A stretch of 64,000 bases of DNA from Parus major (lineage: Eukaryota > Chordata > Aves > Passeriformes > Paridae), in assembly GCF_001522545.3 (NCBI RefSeq), contig NC_031770.1, positions 24,988,167 through 25,052,166 of the forward strand, read 5' to 3'. This document shows positions 50,901 to 63,200 of this stretch, piece after piece. Positions within the stretch are counted from its first letter, which is position 1. Every line of letters starts with the position of its first letter. Made by a program: the position numbers and the translations under genes. The notes beneath the pieces are model-generated. The model searched no databases. It saw nothing but the letters and a program-made list of their open reading frames with translations, and was not told the origin of the DNA.

Positions 50901-53900
50901 TACAAACAATCAACACACACTTCTACAGGAGAAAAAGTTTGCTACCCCTCTTCCTTTATATGTGGCTGTTGCTTCAATATCAACATAGCTGGTTAGAAGG
51001 GGAAGACTCACGATTTTTAAAGCAACACCTAATTCTGGGGTATACAGTTACAGTGTCTGGTGCATGATCACAACAGCATTTAACAAATAATATAGGAGGC
51101 GATTCCAATATGGGGAGATCAAATTATTTGGCTACGACAAGATTTATACAAAACATACAATTTACAAATATACAGATATTTAGCAAGTAAACTACACTGC
51201 ATTTGTTTGACTGATTAACAGTTTTATTTCATGCATTCACAATAACTGTCACTGTATGAAAAGATGTTACCAAAAAGGGGGAAAAAATGATAAGCACAGT
51301 TTTCAGTCATTTATTTTTCTGAAACAAGATTATGCAGCTATATGCATGCAGCTAGAACTGCCATCCACACTGTAACACACGCTAGAAATCTGTATTAAGA
51401 ACCACAAATGATCTTTTATATCTAAACAGTGATTGCACGTTTCTTTTAATGACTCATTAAATAATCCCTTTGCTAATTCAAATCATAGCCACAACCTTTG
51501 AAACTTATGAGAAACAGTTGGACTATCACCACAGATTTTACAGTTAAGCATCAAGCTTTTTCTTCTACCTTGAAAGTAAAGATGAAGACACCTCATTTGA
51601 ATCTTAATGTCATAAGAAGCATCACATTAATTGCACTTAGTACAGTGCATGATGGAGCTTCAATCAAACCTGTTGTTATGCCTTTCTGTTTGCATCTTAA
51701 ACTTCTTCAGCCAACAAGTATACACAAAAACATCTTGAAATGTAGGCACAGAAACGGCTATGCATAAAATTTATTATTTACATCAGACTCCTACACCAAA
51801 TTAGTAATTAGAATTATCATGGCCATTGAATCTACTTTATATGCTTGAAACTTTGTTAAATATATATATGAACAGAGATGAAGTGTACAAAAGATCTGCT
51901 GTCTTCAGACTGAACTAGGATTTCACCCTGTGTTTAAATATTACTTTCAGTTAGATACAGAAATGGACCTTGCCAATAGTGGTCATGATGTCAAGCATAC
52001 CATCAATTATCACAATCCATAACATGTAAGATCTCCTACAAGGAAATATATTTAATTTTTGAATGTTTTTTGGTAATGACTAGTTCAATGAAGAATTAAA
52101 AGTATTTCTATCAGTTTTGTTGTGTATGTCAGTCCTAATCTTGCAACAACCATTCTATTCAGATCTTTTTCTTAACTTCATTTTGCATTTCTGCAAGAAG
52201 CATATCTGAAGTATACCTAGATCAATTCTGAATTGAGATATATGCCTGATCAGGTATTATCAGCTTATTACTTCTTCAGGTGGCATCTAAAATTATTAAA
52301 ATATATTAGCATTCAAAAGAGAAATTTCCTGGTTTCAAAATCATATTGTGTTTTACCAGCTATTTCAAGTAGAAAGATTTGTTAGAAAAGTGACAACTTG
52401 CCAAGAAAGTCTCAGTTCTCAAGACAGTCAAATCTGTTTCAGCAATTGTGACTGTTTGGGATATGTGTTACATGATCCCCTAGAGTCAAGTTCTCACACT
52501 GGGGAATCAAGACAAAGATGAAAATATGACTTTGCATAAATCAAGCACTTTGGAGAACAGATTATCAAAACGTGTCAAACTTGGTGAGTTCATTGAATAG
52601 TTACATAACTAGATTGAGTTAATCTTTTTCCCATCAAAAAGCTGCCCTGTTACACCAAAATTACATGATACTGTTATATAAAAAAAAAAAAAAAACAACA
52701 AAAAAAACCACCATCAGCTAAGAGTTTTTAGGTTTTTTTTAAGGCCAAGAGAACAGTCTTCCAAGAAGACAAATTGTTTTCCAACATAGCTGGAAAAATA
52801 CTGCACCTTTAAATAAAATATGCAGGAGTGATTTATTGCTAAGTTCAATATCCAAAGTCATCACAGAAGTTCTATTTTATATTTTTGTTTTAAACTAGTC
52901 TCCGAGCAAAGTCTAAGGCATATATATTTTGTTTCTTCCTGCTCTCCACTTAATCATTTATGATACCAAAGGCACAGGACACTTTCCTAGTGAAAATGTC
53001 ATGAAGTGCATTCCCTTGATTTTGTGATTTTCAAAGAAAGTATTTCTGCATTTCTCATTTTCTTATGATACTCAACAGTTACCAGCATGAATAATTTCTC
53101 GAAAGCATAATGTCTGCCATAATACATGATTCTTAATTTAATATACAAAAATGGTGTTGCATTGCCAGTATGCAGAATGTCCAGACACAACTTTAGACTC
53201 CTAATCTAAATAAACCGAGTATTTAGACTGAATAACTCTAGATGGTGATTTCACTAACAACGTAAGTTAAATGTCTGAATGACTGATACACTCTTCTTTT
53301 AAAAACTCAGAGCTTAAAAATCTGCGTCCAACCTGTAAAGTATACCGATTACACTTAGGGAAGAAAATTACTAGGTGTCTGGCATTTATAAATCTTCCTC
53401 ATTCAGCAAAATTAATTTTTAAACCCATTGAACTCAATTTTCTATACCACTTTCAAGTGAGGTACCTAGTTAGTTACTAAAGTATAAATGAAGAAAATAA
53501 GTATTTCCAGAATATTCAAATGCTCTGCACACTGAACAAACACTCTAAACACTGCAACAGATTGCCTAGAGAGGTTGTGAAGTCTCATCATTAGAGATAC
53601 TCAAGGATCTTGTTGTATGTGCTCAAGGATGAGACTGCCTGAGCAAAAAGGCTGGACCAGATGACCCACCCTTCCAACCTGACACATTCTGGGGATTCTG
53701 GGATTTCCTCCCCGTTTTGTAAGGTCCAGTAAAGCTATTTCTTCTTCTGTCACCCTGCTTTGGGATGAGATGGATAAGAATGAATTTCCAGTGATTAAAC
53801 ACAAACTAAATCAAAGGAACAGCACTGAAATACACTCTGCTCTTCTGTATGCAAAGGCAAACATCCATGCATAAATTAATTCTGTTTTCAGCAGAGACAG

Positions 53901-56900
53901 GGAAGTTGCACAGAAGAGCTCTAAAACAGTGGATTTCAGTTTACCTTTTGCCTTATTTTTCTTGCAAAGCATCCATATTTTCAGTTCTTCCCCACTAGTA
54001 GCACTTCTGCTATCTTCAGACCTACCCTTTAAAAGAAACAAACATTTAAATTACTGTAATGCTATCCGTTAATGCTTTTTTAATAAGAAGAAATATGTTC
54101 CTAAGTGTTGTTAGCTAGGAAAGTTCAACTCCACTTACCTTAGGTACCTCAAATGGAACAACCTGACCATTTTTCTCAAATATATCAGCAAGCAAAATTA
54201 GTGTTTTCTCACGAGGAACAATATTTTCTTCTTGAATTTTAGTCCAAATAGTTTCAGCCTTTCCCCAGTCCTTGTTGCTCTCTGAAACAAGATTAAAATC
54301 TTCAGATAAAAGCACATTTAGAATATACATTCATATCCAAGGTGATTCAAAATGATGTCTTTGGAAAATAATTCATCAGTTTATCATTTACTTCTGCTTC
54401 ATACCATCATCAGTTTGAAGTTTTCATCTATTTTAATACATAGGATGCCAGAAAAAAACCCCAAGGGTTATATGAATTTTCAGATAAATGTAAAATCACC
54501 TCAAAAGTCGTGCAGAAGTGATCATCCCAGCTCATCAGTTCTATTGTTCTAGACTGTTAACTGAAATTTATATATGCATCACTGTACATAACTGCAAATA
54601 AACAGAAATCTGGACTTTGTGAAATAAAACAGTTAACTACCATTTAACTACCTACAGCAGGTGATTTCCTGTTCCCTTTACATTTTCTAGCTTTGCAGTA
54701 CCAATTGTGAAGATTTATGACTCTCAGACACTACTGATTTACACCCTGGTAAAAATGAGCCCTCTAAAGCAGAAACACCCTTCTCAATAAACTACCTTGG
54801 CTTTTTATTCACATCAGGCTTGGTTCTCCCACTGTAGATGCAAATCTTTTAAATTCTTCACTGACTCTTCAAGAATCAGTCTATCCTCATAAGTGCAGAG
54901 CCAAGGTCAAAAGGTGATGTTTGAAAGCTGCAGCAATAGAATATCTAAGAACAATCAAATCCTGGATCATATTGTTCAAAAAGACTCTTGGATCTCCACT
55001 GTTGGAGGCACCCAAACCTTTACTAAACAAGGCTATGATGTGAGCCAACTTCGGAGCTATCCTAGTTCCAGGAAATAGCCTAGGCTTAAACTCCTGAGGT
55101 TTTCTCCAGCATAAATTATTCTGTGATAATCAAATGCCTTGTTTTCAACATTTTTGATTACTGCTTGGACTAAAAGGTAGGTTCTTTTTTATATGCCTAA
55201 AATAGACCTGAAGTTATGGTTTTGGTACACAATGACAGTACTACTGTAGTTGTGCATGGGGCAGCTTTGATAGGTAATCTAAAATGGTTGAAAGCAGGAT
55301 TATGCATGGCTTTTGTCTCTCATGGTGACAGAAACCCACAAATGTTTTCCACTTCTTTGAATAGATGGAATTGGTTCTGTCTTCTGAAAGAATACTGAAG
55401 ATTTTGCATGACAGAATTTGATGAATTGTATCTTCTTAGATTCTCTTCCTAGCAGGCACACTGTCAGACTTAGTAATTGCCAGAGGTGAACAGGAAGAGT
55501 GGGGAAATAGGAAGGTTCTCTCCCTGGTGAGAAAAGATTGATTTTCAGGCCTACTTGATTCTTGATGGTGAACCAGTATGTGTAAAGCCAAAATTAGGTA
55601 ACGCTTCTTTTTTTTTTGTTTTCTTTGAAGCATTCCAAGGCTTCAGGAAATGAAAAAAAAAGCAGCAAAATTCTTACAGGGGTCTCTGGTCATGTTTTTT
55701 TATGCAAGTACTTATGTCTTCTCCTGCAGAAGCTAAGTGCAGTGGGGAAGGGGCCTGCATCAATTGTCCTACCCAACCAAAAATATACATGGAGATATAA
55801 TATACAGCCTGAAATTACTTCAAACTCAAAAGCAAGTTTTCCAGATATATCAAACTCCTGTAACAGCTCAATAATATATAGATATCTGTACATACATTAC
55901 TGAAGTATGCAGAAATCCCTGTAATGCTTTATTTACTGTAATGTAAAATGTTCAATTTACTGTTTAGTGCTCCATACCCTATAGTGATCCATACCCAATC
56001 TTAACACAATGTGTTTTTTCAGTACTTTAAGATAGACCTCCAAAATTTGAATCCTTTATAATATAGTATAATACACTGAGTAACAAACTGACATAGACTG
56101 AAAAACAAAGAAAGGAGGAATGCAAGCCTCGTAGGTACATCCTACACTAAGTCTGTAGCACAGAAATTAACCTCCAGTTTTAAAAACTGTTTCATGGCTA
56201 TAAACAATGCAAAAGCTAGATTGTGGATGGTGAAAAATAAGTAAATTAAAAAAATATATGCACCTTTCGGAACCAGATCTCATTACAGAAGACCCCTGAT
56301 TATTATCAGTTAAGAAGATAACAGGTGAGCAGGTTTTCTTCTCTAAGCACATTGAAAGCCAAAACAGAATTAACTTTCAAATTATAAGACCAGACAATAG
56401 CATGCATTGGAAAACTTGTACTACATATGTCCATATTACGTCCATCCATCCATAAAAACACACATACTCTATACTAAGTAAGCATTCAGGTCTCCAGATG
56501 AAAAAAAAATCAAGCCCCTGACCTCTCCTCCCAGACAAGATGCCTCAGAAATGGTACCCAGATTGATTGTGTATCAAGATATAGCTTCTCTCCAGGGTTA
56601 TGTCCCATCTCCAACCACAAAGTAAAACAGATTACAAACATGAAAAAGATCTCAAGCTCACTTACCACACAGTTTGAGCAGGTGGTAGTACATCTCATCT
56701 CTATCACATTCAAACAGATTTCGAGTTAATTCTACCAACTGTTCCAAGGCTTCCATCTTCAAAAAGAAGGAAGAACACAGTTATACCTCAGCCAGACAAT
56801 TATTTTTCTTTATAGGTGCACATACATACTGTGTGCATTCAGCTAAAGTAGTATTTCTGTTTAAGTACACACCAGCATTAAGTTCACCTCATCAGCCTGT

Positions 56901-57072
56901 CACATGCCTTTCACAAACATAAAAATCAAGAGAGAAAATATTTCGAAACAATTTTTGTTGGAGTAAAATGACAGTTCCATAGAACACACCATGAGTCACA
57001 TACCTGTTTATTTAATATACACTTTTTTGCAAACCACTGCAATCTTCCAGAATGTGCTCTCAAGCCAGGAGT
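32943..57072 (-). CDS. LRPPRC: LRPPRC, mitochondrial PPR protein, C-terminal 13 exons
   Basis: Leucine-rich PPR-motif protein of the mitochondrial matrix. With SLIRP it stabilises mitochondrial mRNAs and supports their polyadenylation; loss causes French-Canadian Leigh syndrome in humans. Thirteen exons join in frame: 57072-57004, 56756-56666, 54281-54139, 54026-53945, 50736-50619, 46973-46885, 43669-43465, 41596-41457, 41290-41175, 38709-38635, 37109-37025, 34469-34327 and 32999-32943. They give 470 residues and a TGA stop, equivalent to roughly the last 480 of 1394 human residues. Diagnostic matches include [54 protein letters not shown] and [10 protein letters not shown]. All splice sites are GT-AG and every phase agrees. 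About two thirds of the protein (mitochondrial targeting peptide and N-terminal PPRs) lies upstream, beyond the window or unrecognised in 57-64 kb. It is tail-to-tail with ABCG8. Confidence 0.95.
34327..34469 (-). CDS. LRPPRC: LRPPRC exon 37
   Basis: It encodes [20 protein letters not shown] then [20 protein letters not shown] and VPFTEPP. Human ends this segment GEPVPFIEPP. Acceptor TTCCTCAG, donor CCT|GTGAGT, phase 0 end. Confidence 0.95.
37025..37109 (-). CDS. LRPPRC: LRPPRC exon 36
   Basis: It encodes [20 protein letters not shown] then YRYLLRCY plus one base, matching human VLELIPELNEKEEAY. Acceptor TCGCAG, donor G|GTAAGC. Confidence 0.93.
37905..38090. repeat. G/T-skewed low-complexity tract
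   Basis: The plus strand is dominated by G and T (runs such as gggtttttttggttgttgttcc and ttttggggttttttg) with little C. It lies in LRPPRC intron 35, so the transcript would be A/C-rich here. Confidence 0.7.
38635..38709 (-). CDS. LRPPRC: LRPPRC exon 35
   Basis: A 75-bp exon encoding [20 protein letters not shown] then SKPGQ, exactly the length of the human RCGAIAEQ...SRKQGK segment (25 residues). Phase 0 at both ends; donor CAG|GTACAA. Confidence 0.88.
41175..41290 (-). CDS. LRPPRC: LRPPRC exon 34
   Basis: It encodes [20 protein letters not shown] then [18 protein letters not shown], close to human [20 protein letters not shown] and VDDARALLQ. Acceptor TTTTGCAG, donor CAG|GTAATG, phase 0 end. 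Confidence 0.96.
41457..41596 (-). CDS. LRPPRC: LRPPRC exon 33
   Basis: It encodes [20 protein letters not shown] then [18 protein letters not shown] plus one base, against human NNIDAAIENIENML and YLFRKVIEEQLEPAVEK. Acceptor TTTCCTAG, donor T|GTAAGT. Confidence 0.95.
43465..43669 (-). CDS. LRPPRC: LRPPRC exon 32
   Basis: At 205 bp this is the largest LRPPRC exon here. It encodes [40 protein letters not shown] and a [20 protein letters not shown] end, matching human VIQALAMKGDVENIEVV and IGLSKMVFINNIALAQ. PPR-like helical pairs. Confidence 0.95.
46885..46973 (-). CDS. LRPPRC: LRPPRC exon 31
   Basis: It encodes [20 protein letters not shown] then SQVRRDYLK plus one base, against human [12 protein letters not shown] and QVRRDYLKE. 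Acceptor CTTTTAG, donor G|GTATGT. Strong similarity. Confidence 0.96.
50619..50736 (-). CDS. LRPPRC: LRPPRC exon 30
   Basis: It completes a Glu codon then encodes [20 protein letters not shown] and [18 protein letters not shown], a helix-turn-helix PPR-type unit matching human AYDIF and the region ending EVKAF. Acceptor TTTTTTAG, donor AT|GTAAGG. Confidence 0.92.
52679..52708 (+). repeat. A-rich tract
   Basis: A run of about 17 adenines followed by A-rich sequence with CAAC interruptions, in LRPPRC intron 29. No attached element was recognised. Confidence 0.75.
53555..53705 (+). repeat. CR1 LINE fragment, 3' end
   Basis: It matches the CR1 tail: ttgcctagagaggttgtgaagtct, gagatactcaaggat, a gctggaccagatgaccc block, ccttccaacctgacacattc and a terminal attctggggattctgggatt repeat. 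It is antisense to LRPPRC, in the intron between exons 29 and 30, and heavily truncated at the 5' end. Confidence 0.85.
53945..54026 (-). CDS. LRPPRC: LRPPRC exon 29 (variable linker)
   Basis: It encodes [20 protein letters not shown] then CKKNKAK plus one base. This is the least conserved exon seen, 27 codons, and about nine residues shorter than the human Ser-rich linker. Placement rests on splice sites (TTTAAAG acceptor, G|GTAAAC donor) and perfect phase with both neighbours. Confidence 0.85.
54139..54281 (-). CDS. LRPPRC: LRPPRC exon 28
   Basis: It encodes [20 protein letters not shown] then [18 protein letters not shown] and VVPFEVPK. Human has [21 protein letters not shown]. Acceptor TTGTTTCAG, donor AAG|GTAAGT. 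Confidence 0.96.
56666..56756 (-). CDS. LRPPRC: LRPPRC exon 27
   Basis: It encodes [20 protein letters not shown] then [10 protein letters not shown] plus one base; the FECDRD-MYY-LLKL core is nearly identical to human. Acceptor TTTTTGAAG, donor G|GTAAGT. The adjoining acceptor tract is less pyrimidine-rich than usual. Confidence 0.94.
57004..57072 (-). CDS. LRPPRC: LRPPRC exon 26 (numbered from human)
   Basis: It encodes [20 protein letters not shown] then NKQ, 23 residues, against human TPGIRARSARLQWF. Acceptor TTTTACAG, donor CAG|GTATGT, both ends phase 0. This is the most upstream LRPPRC exon I can identify with confidence. Confidence 0.93.
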
Positions 57073-58905
57073 CTGTAAAATATTTCCACAAGAATACATT
57101 ACTGCACATAGAACATTCTAAGGGATAATAAACATAATATAGGTATTCATAACAAAAGTTCATAGCTTTTGTTTGTTTTGTGAAATCTAAATGAAACTAC
57201 AAGCTCACAAATAATCATGTTAAGTTGCATTTATGACATAAAAATTGTGGTCATCTTACACAAGACATTCTCCTTTTTGGTTCAACATTGCTGAAAGAGT
57301 TCATGTAAAATACACTTCAGATGAACTGAATTGTTAAATAACTTCTATCACCACATTAATAGGTGGTGCTACCTATAGTAATCCTTTTTATTATTCAAGG
57401 TAATGAATTATACCAAATGTTCTCAAACTGTTTTCACAATGAAATATTTGCATTCAGCACCACTGCAACTTAGCAGCTAGAAAACCATGCTTCTGAGCTG
57501 CACCATCACCATTTGGTGATGCCAATATAATGTACAGATTCCAGATATAGTAACTGTAGGGCAATTCCTACCCCAAAACAGAAGGCTCAAGATTTACTCT
57601 TAAGGCTAAGACAGTTAATGCTTGTCCTTAAGTGTGTGTACACAGAGGAACTGTTGTGGAACTGTTGTGTAACTGTCAGCATGCCACAGCTCTTTCTGTT
57701 ACTGACTTTCTCAGGTTGTGAGTTAGCTTATTCATTCCTTTGTTGTTTCAAGCAGACTGCAGCTACATTATACACCTGCTCAAAGAAAAGGTTTCAATCC
57801 TTAAAACTCCATCTGGTGTAGAAAACCTCACTGTACCTTCCCAGCACCATATGCCATAATCAGGAGTTCCTCAACTTAAATAAATTCTTAAATAAAGAAA
57901 GGAAAATTTTTTCAAGAGACATGTCACTCCTTTTACCTACTCACATCCAACATACCTAAAATAGGTTACAGCAAAATGTGTGCAAAGCATCCATAATTTT
58001 TACCTCTTGGCCTTCCCTCCCACAGATACTCAGATTTCCTTGCTTTATAGTATGTTGTCTTGGCACAAATATAATTTACAGAGTGGACTCTGTTTCTCAT
58101 TTCAAACATCCAGATTCACATTAATATAGCTTAAAGTAATTCCAAGGAAATGTCTGCTCACCCCTACAGAAAACATGTGTTTTGACTCTTGAAGGCTTTT
58201 AGGTTTTAAGATTGTAAGAAATCTCTACAGTTTAAATGTGAAGGGCAACTTTAAAAATTTGAATGCCAGTTTGCACAAAAGAGGCAGCTTGAACAAAATG
58301 CTGTGAGAAACATTAAGGTTCAGTTGCAAAACAATGGAAAAAATTACTATTGGAAATGTGAATTTATCTTCTCTCTTTTAAACACAGGTAATTTCCTTTT
58401 CCCATATTCTCCAAGCGCAGAATTACTACCCTTGAATCTTTCGGAAATAATTCAGCACACACCAGAAAACCAGCACACAAAATTTCAGTAAAAACTCCTA
58501 AATTCTGCTAAATATACAGGAAGCAGTGTTCTGCAGAGTAAATGTTAGGCCATATAATCCCAGCAATCACCCTGGGAATGAAGTCAGCAAAGGGTTTGCG
58601 AAAAACAGGATGCTAATCCCACAGCTCCTCAACATGGAGCATCTCTTTGTGTTCAGCTGTACTGTTAGAATTGTCTCAGCCCAGAAGGTTACAGAAAAAT
58701 TGTGGTTTCCCACATATTCCAAGTGGTATATATAAACACAGTTTTCCAGGTACATGCTTTTTTTCCAATTACTTCTTTGTCTGGATTTTTCCTCTCCCCA
58801 CAGTTACATTTATAGGTACCTGTTCAGCCCTTTTTTAAACTGCTACCAAGCAGTTTCACATAAAAATGAAACTGAGCTAAAAACTAAGTCAAGAATTAAC
58901 ATCTT

Positions 58906-58940
58906 ACACAACAGGCTCTTGATACACAACAGGCTCTTGA
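58906..58940. repeat. 18-bp tandem duplication
   Basis: The 17-mer acacaacaggctcttga occurs at 58906-58922 and again at 58924-58940. A recent-looking short duplication in LRPPRC upstream intronic DNA. Confidence 0.85.
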
Positions 58941-60120
58941 AAATGAAAAAGAAAGAAGTATGTGGCTTGCATGTGCAGCTAATCCTCTTTAGGACATGGT
59001 AAAATTCAAATGCTGAATTCACTTACAACTTCCAATATCATTGCTGATCCGAATGCCAATGAACTCAACAGCTCGAAAGCTAAAAACTTTTTATAGTAAA
59101 TCCTTTCCTGTTCAGAAATGATTGATGTGTCTGTCACTACAAGGACAGCTGAGTTATACAACAGATATCCTTGTGTTTCATTTTGAAATTGAGATGTGTT
59201 TTCACATACTGCAGGTCTCAATCATCAAAAGAACATCTAGGTCAGATTAACTAAATCTCTAGGGCTTGCCTGATAGTCCATATTTGTAGCTTATCCCTTA
59301 CAATCTTAGGGAATTTTAAACATTGCATTTAGCAGCAAGTAGTATTTCTACAATACAGCAGACTAAAAGAAAAACAAAATGCAAGGAATCAAGGAAAAAA
59401 AGAAAAAAACTATAATTACTCTTTCAAATTCCCATTTACAGTTTGATCTTGCTTGTTTCAGTGGACTAAAAGAAAAATAAAAAAAATCTATATTGACTCT
59501 TAGTGGTCTCTTTTCTTTGTTGGGCTTTTTTCTTTTTTTTTTGTTTCAGAGTCTCAAGCAATTCATCCAGCATATAAACCAAACACAGATTTCTGGCTTT
59601 TACATTCTTTTGAAATATAAAACAGTTGTACTGTACCAAATCAAACCTTGTTATGCTCTCTGGAACAGTAGCTATAGAAGAATATAAAATGTCAGAAAAC
59701 ACAGCAATATTTTCCCTTTAGTGCTCTTCCACCCTCCAACTACCTGAGGTTCAGTGCATCACACTGGCTCTACTAAGTTATTTCCATGAGCTCTTCTGGT
59801 TGCCCCTGAAACCCCTTAAGATTTATCACATTTAGAAGGTCTTCTGGCAATGGGTTGCCTCCACAACCTTATACAAAGACAACCAAAATACTACCACTTT
59901 TGATTGGTTTCAGCCTAACTTCTACTGCCTTCATTCAAGATCTCTGGATTTTGTATTAGAAGATGATGTACAATTGATTTTTCTTTATTATCTCAATTTC
60001 ATACTAATTTAATGATTAGTATACAAAATAATTCCCTGCTTCTTCTGTAGGCTAAGCAGAATTCAGCTACTTCACTGTATCTCTTAGAGAAATCAGTCCA
60101 CAGTTTTGATCAAAATTTAC

Positions 60121-60222
60121 ATGTGATGTGATTCTTGGGGTGTCCTACACAGGGCCAGGAGTGGGACTCGATGATCCTGATGGGCCCTTCCAATTCAGCA
60201 TATTCTGTGATTCTATGACAAT
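60121..60222 (+). repeat. CR1 LINE fragment, extreme 3' end
   Basis: gattcttggggtgtcctacac, agggccaggagtgggactcg, atgatcctgatgggccct and the terminal attctgtgattctatga repeat are diagnostic of CR1. About 100 bp remain. Confidence 0.85.
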
Positions 60223-63200
60223 TACACTTATTCTATACTTACACCCACACCAATTTACTCACTGATTCTACACCTTCACACACAGTAAGGAACACTAATC
60301 AGAAAGGGAAAAATATGCTGCATCTTCAGAAGAACTCTTGTCAAGCAGCACTCAATCATGCAAATGCAACAGTCCTAACACACTGAAACCATTTGATTTG
60401 TTCTCCTCCTTCTGAGAGCCAGTCACTTCAGACAGGTGATTGAAGGGGTCCAATCAGAAGATTTTCTGTACTAACATTTTTATTAAGCTAATTTCTACCT
60501 ATTACGGCTAAAAGAAAACACATTGTTTGGAAAAATACTGACCTGTCAGAGAGGAATCTATTAGAGGCTTTTTCAGATTTTTAAATAATGATAGAAATAT
60601 TCAAATTCTGTTTACATTAGTATTCTGTAACTGCTACAGACAGCAGAGCCATACTGGTTATTTTACTTTCAAAAAAGCTTTTCTAGCAAAAAAAAAATTT
60701 AAAAAATTACAGAAGACATATGAAAATATTTATTTACTCCTCTCCACTTGCCTAAACTGAACTTTTTATCTTTAAACACAAAACTTACTTACAGAGAAAA
60801 ACCACAAAAGACAACATATAGACCAGAAGCCCTGAGTTGTGTTCAAAAAGATGACTTTCAGCAAACTAAGAGTTGAGAACTACCCCAAAACAGTGCCACT
60901 TTTGCTGGATAAAGTTGCATAACTGTTTAAGAACCAGCAGCAGCATTTTTCATTTGGCATATATGTGACATGAGATGGAGAGCTTCGGTTTTAACCTTCC
61001 AACACTGAACGTTCACAAATGACAAGTGAGTGCTGTTTGGCAAAATAATTCTTACATATACTAGTCGACTTATTCTAGCCTTTCATAACTTCACTGTGAA
61101 TAACACATCAATTCTAACTATGCAAGTTGAACCCCGACCACTTTAAGTGGTTTACGTTTACTTCAACATTTCTGTATTTTCTTTGCAAAAAGTTCAGTCT
61201 TTTCTTATGGAAACAGTTCTACTATAATCACTAATTCAAACATCAGTTTGGAAAGAAACAGCAAAATTTTGTAGAAGTCATCCATGTTGCACTTTCTGAT
61301 GGTATTCTTTAGAAGGACAGATCCATTCATTCCTCTCTTTGCAGCTGAAAAAGCCAGTAATTGTAAAAGACAGCTAATGCTGCTAAAGGAAGAAGAACAT
61401 TTCATGAAGAGTTACATCAGCAGCAATAACAGACTTATGCTACCAGTACCAGAACCAGTTACTGAGATTTAGATGCCAAAGCAATGTCTTGCAGGAAAAT
61501 GCGTTACTTCTCCAAGCAGACAGCCTTGGGCAGACAGCTATAAGAACTGATGTGTGTCATTCCTAACAGCTCTCTCCAACGTAAGCATCAGGGAAAACAG
61601 AACACTTGATAAGAAGTTCTAAATTTAAAGACAGATTTTTCCCTGATTCCACAAAAATGTCTATCAAAACCTCACAAATTCCATACAGCTTTAATGAAGC
61701 CTGGGATATTTTTGCATAGCAGGCTATTTGAACAAAGCTATTTACAACACAAATACTGGATGTTTTCCTTGTGGCAGAAGTCCTCACTTCTACTAAGCAA
61801 TGGGTGAACTTCTTAATCAGGAAGTTAGAAGAACACATAAAGTTTCTGTACCTTATGTAGCCATCCTAGTCTAGTTATTGAATGAGATGATTAAAACTAT
61901 TTTACAGTTCTATTATTTTTTTCCCCTGCTGAACACTCCTTTACTTTCAAATAACCATGGATTAGTTTTTTAAGAATACCAACTAACACATTTACATTAT
62001 TTTAAAAATTATCTTACATCTTGAGTTCATTATGTATGCAGGTACACCACCTTGCTGTATTTCTCCCGCTACAGTCTCTATAGCCAAGTCTAAGTGAAGT
62101 ATCATTGTTGAATATACATCGGAAAAAAACCTATTTTGATTATTGGCTCTGAATTTTTAAACAATAGTTCAGAAGCTCACAAAAGATCCAGCTTTAGAGA
62201 CTGAGGAATTGAAAAATAATCTGTGCATCAAAAAGCATCTTTCCTGTTGCAATCATATCAACTGTCTAATAAAACATATTAGTGCTCTCCTAGCTCAGCT
62301 TTCCTTTAAGTCATTATACTATCAGGATGACATTACAGCTACAGCTGTCAATGGAAGCAATATTTTTTCTGCAAGTTCATTTTCCACTTTGAAAGAAGCT
62401 TAGTTCTCAACGATTTCAAAAATGGTTTCTTTGGTGATGGCACAGAGAGACACCCTCACTCACTCCTTCTAAACAAAAGAAAATCTTGCAAGCTCTCTAA
62501 AAAATGAGTGCTTTCTTTTCCTCTTTATAAGCAATTTTGCCCAGAAATAAATATGACTAAACAAAATATGACCCCCATAATATTGAATTCTTTAAAGAGA
62601 AACTCATCTAAAATACGTGGACTCTTGTTCAACTTTTTTTGGCAAGGGATAATTGGATGTAAGCTTGAAAGCAACTATATCTGTAGCTTCGATATGTCTA
62701 CTTTTAATTTTTGATAATGAGGGCAAGTACTCTAATGTAATACTGGAATATCAAAATTTATGGGTTGCTCCACTGCAGGTGGAGCCTACTCAGCAACAGT
62801 GTAGTTGATACTTTATTTGCAATACCAGATATTTAATGAAAGACAAAGGGACACATGTCTACACATCTATCCTCAGTAACTTCTCCTGAGACTGATGAGA
62901 ATTCAAGCTCATGCTCTCCTTTCTGCCTATCCTACAGTCACACGAAGTAGCAACCAGTCAACTTCTACTAGGTCAATTTTGATGTAAAAAGCAGCAGTAG
63001 TTCACAGAAAGAAAATACAAAGCTTACAGTCTCCAGTGGCAAAGTTTGTACTGTTGGTTTGTGGCTTTTTTTCTTCCCAAGTATGTATTTGCTTCAAATA
63101 CACTTCTGCCAATTTCACAGTTCACCGACTTTACCACCCCAAGTATCTGTTGAGTAAATACTCATTTTCTTTATTTCAATTAATAGAAGAATATACGCTG

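Noticed and set aside
57952..58065. Possible LRPPRC exon ending AAGAG|GTAAAA
   Set aside because: No pyrimidine-rich acceptor upstream, and the in-frame text (QGNLSICGREGQE) does not resemble the expected PPR segment.
59235..59410. Possible minus-strand exon between TTTTAG and GTAAGG
   Set aside because: All three frames contain stop codons between the candidate splice sites.
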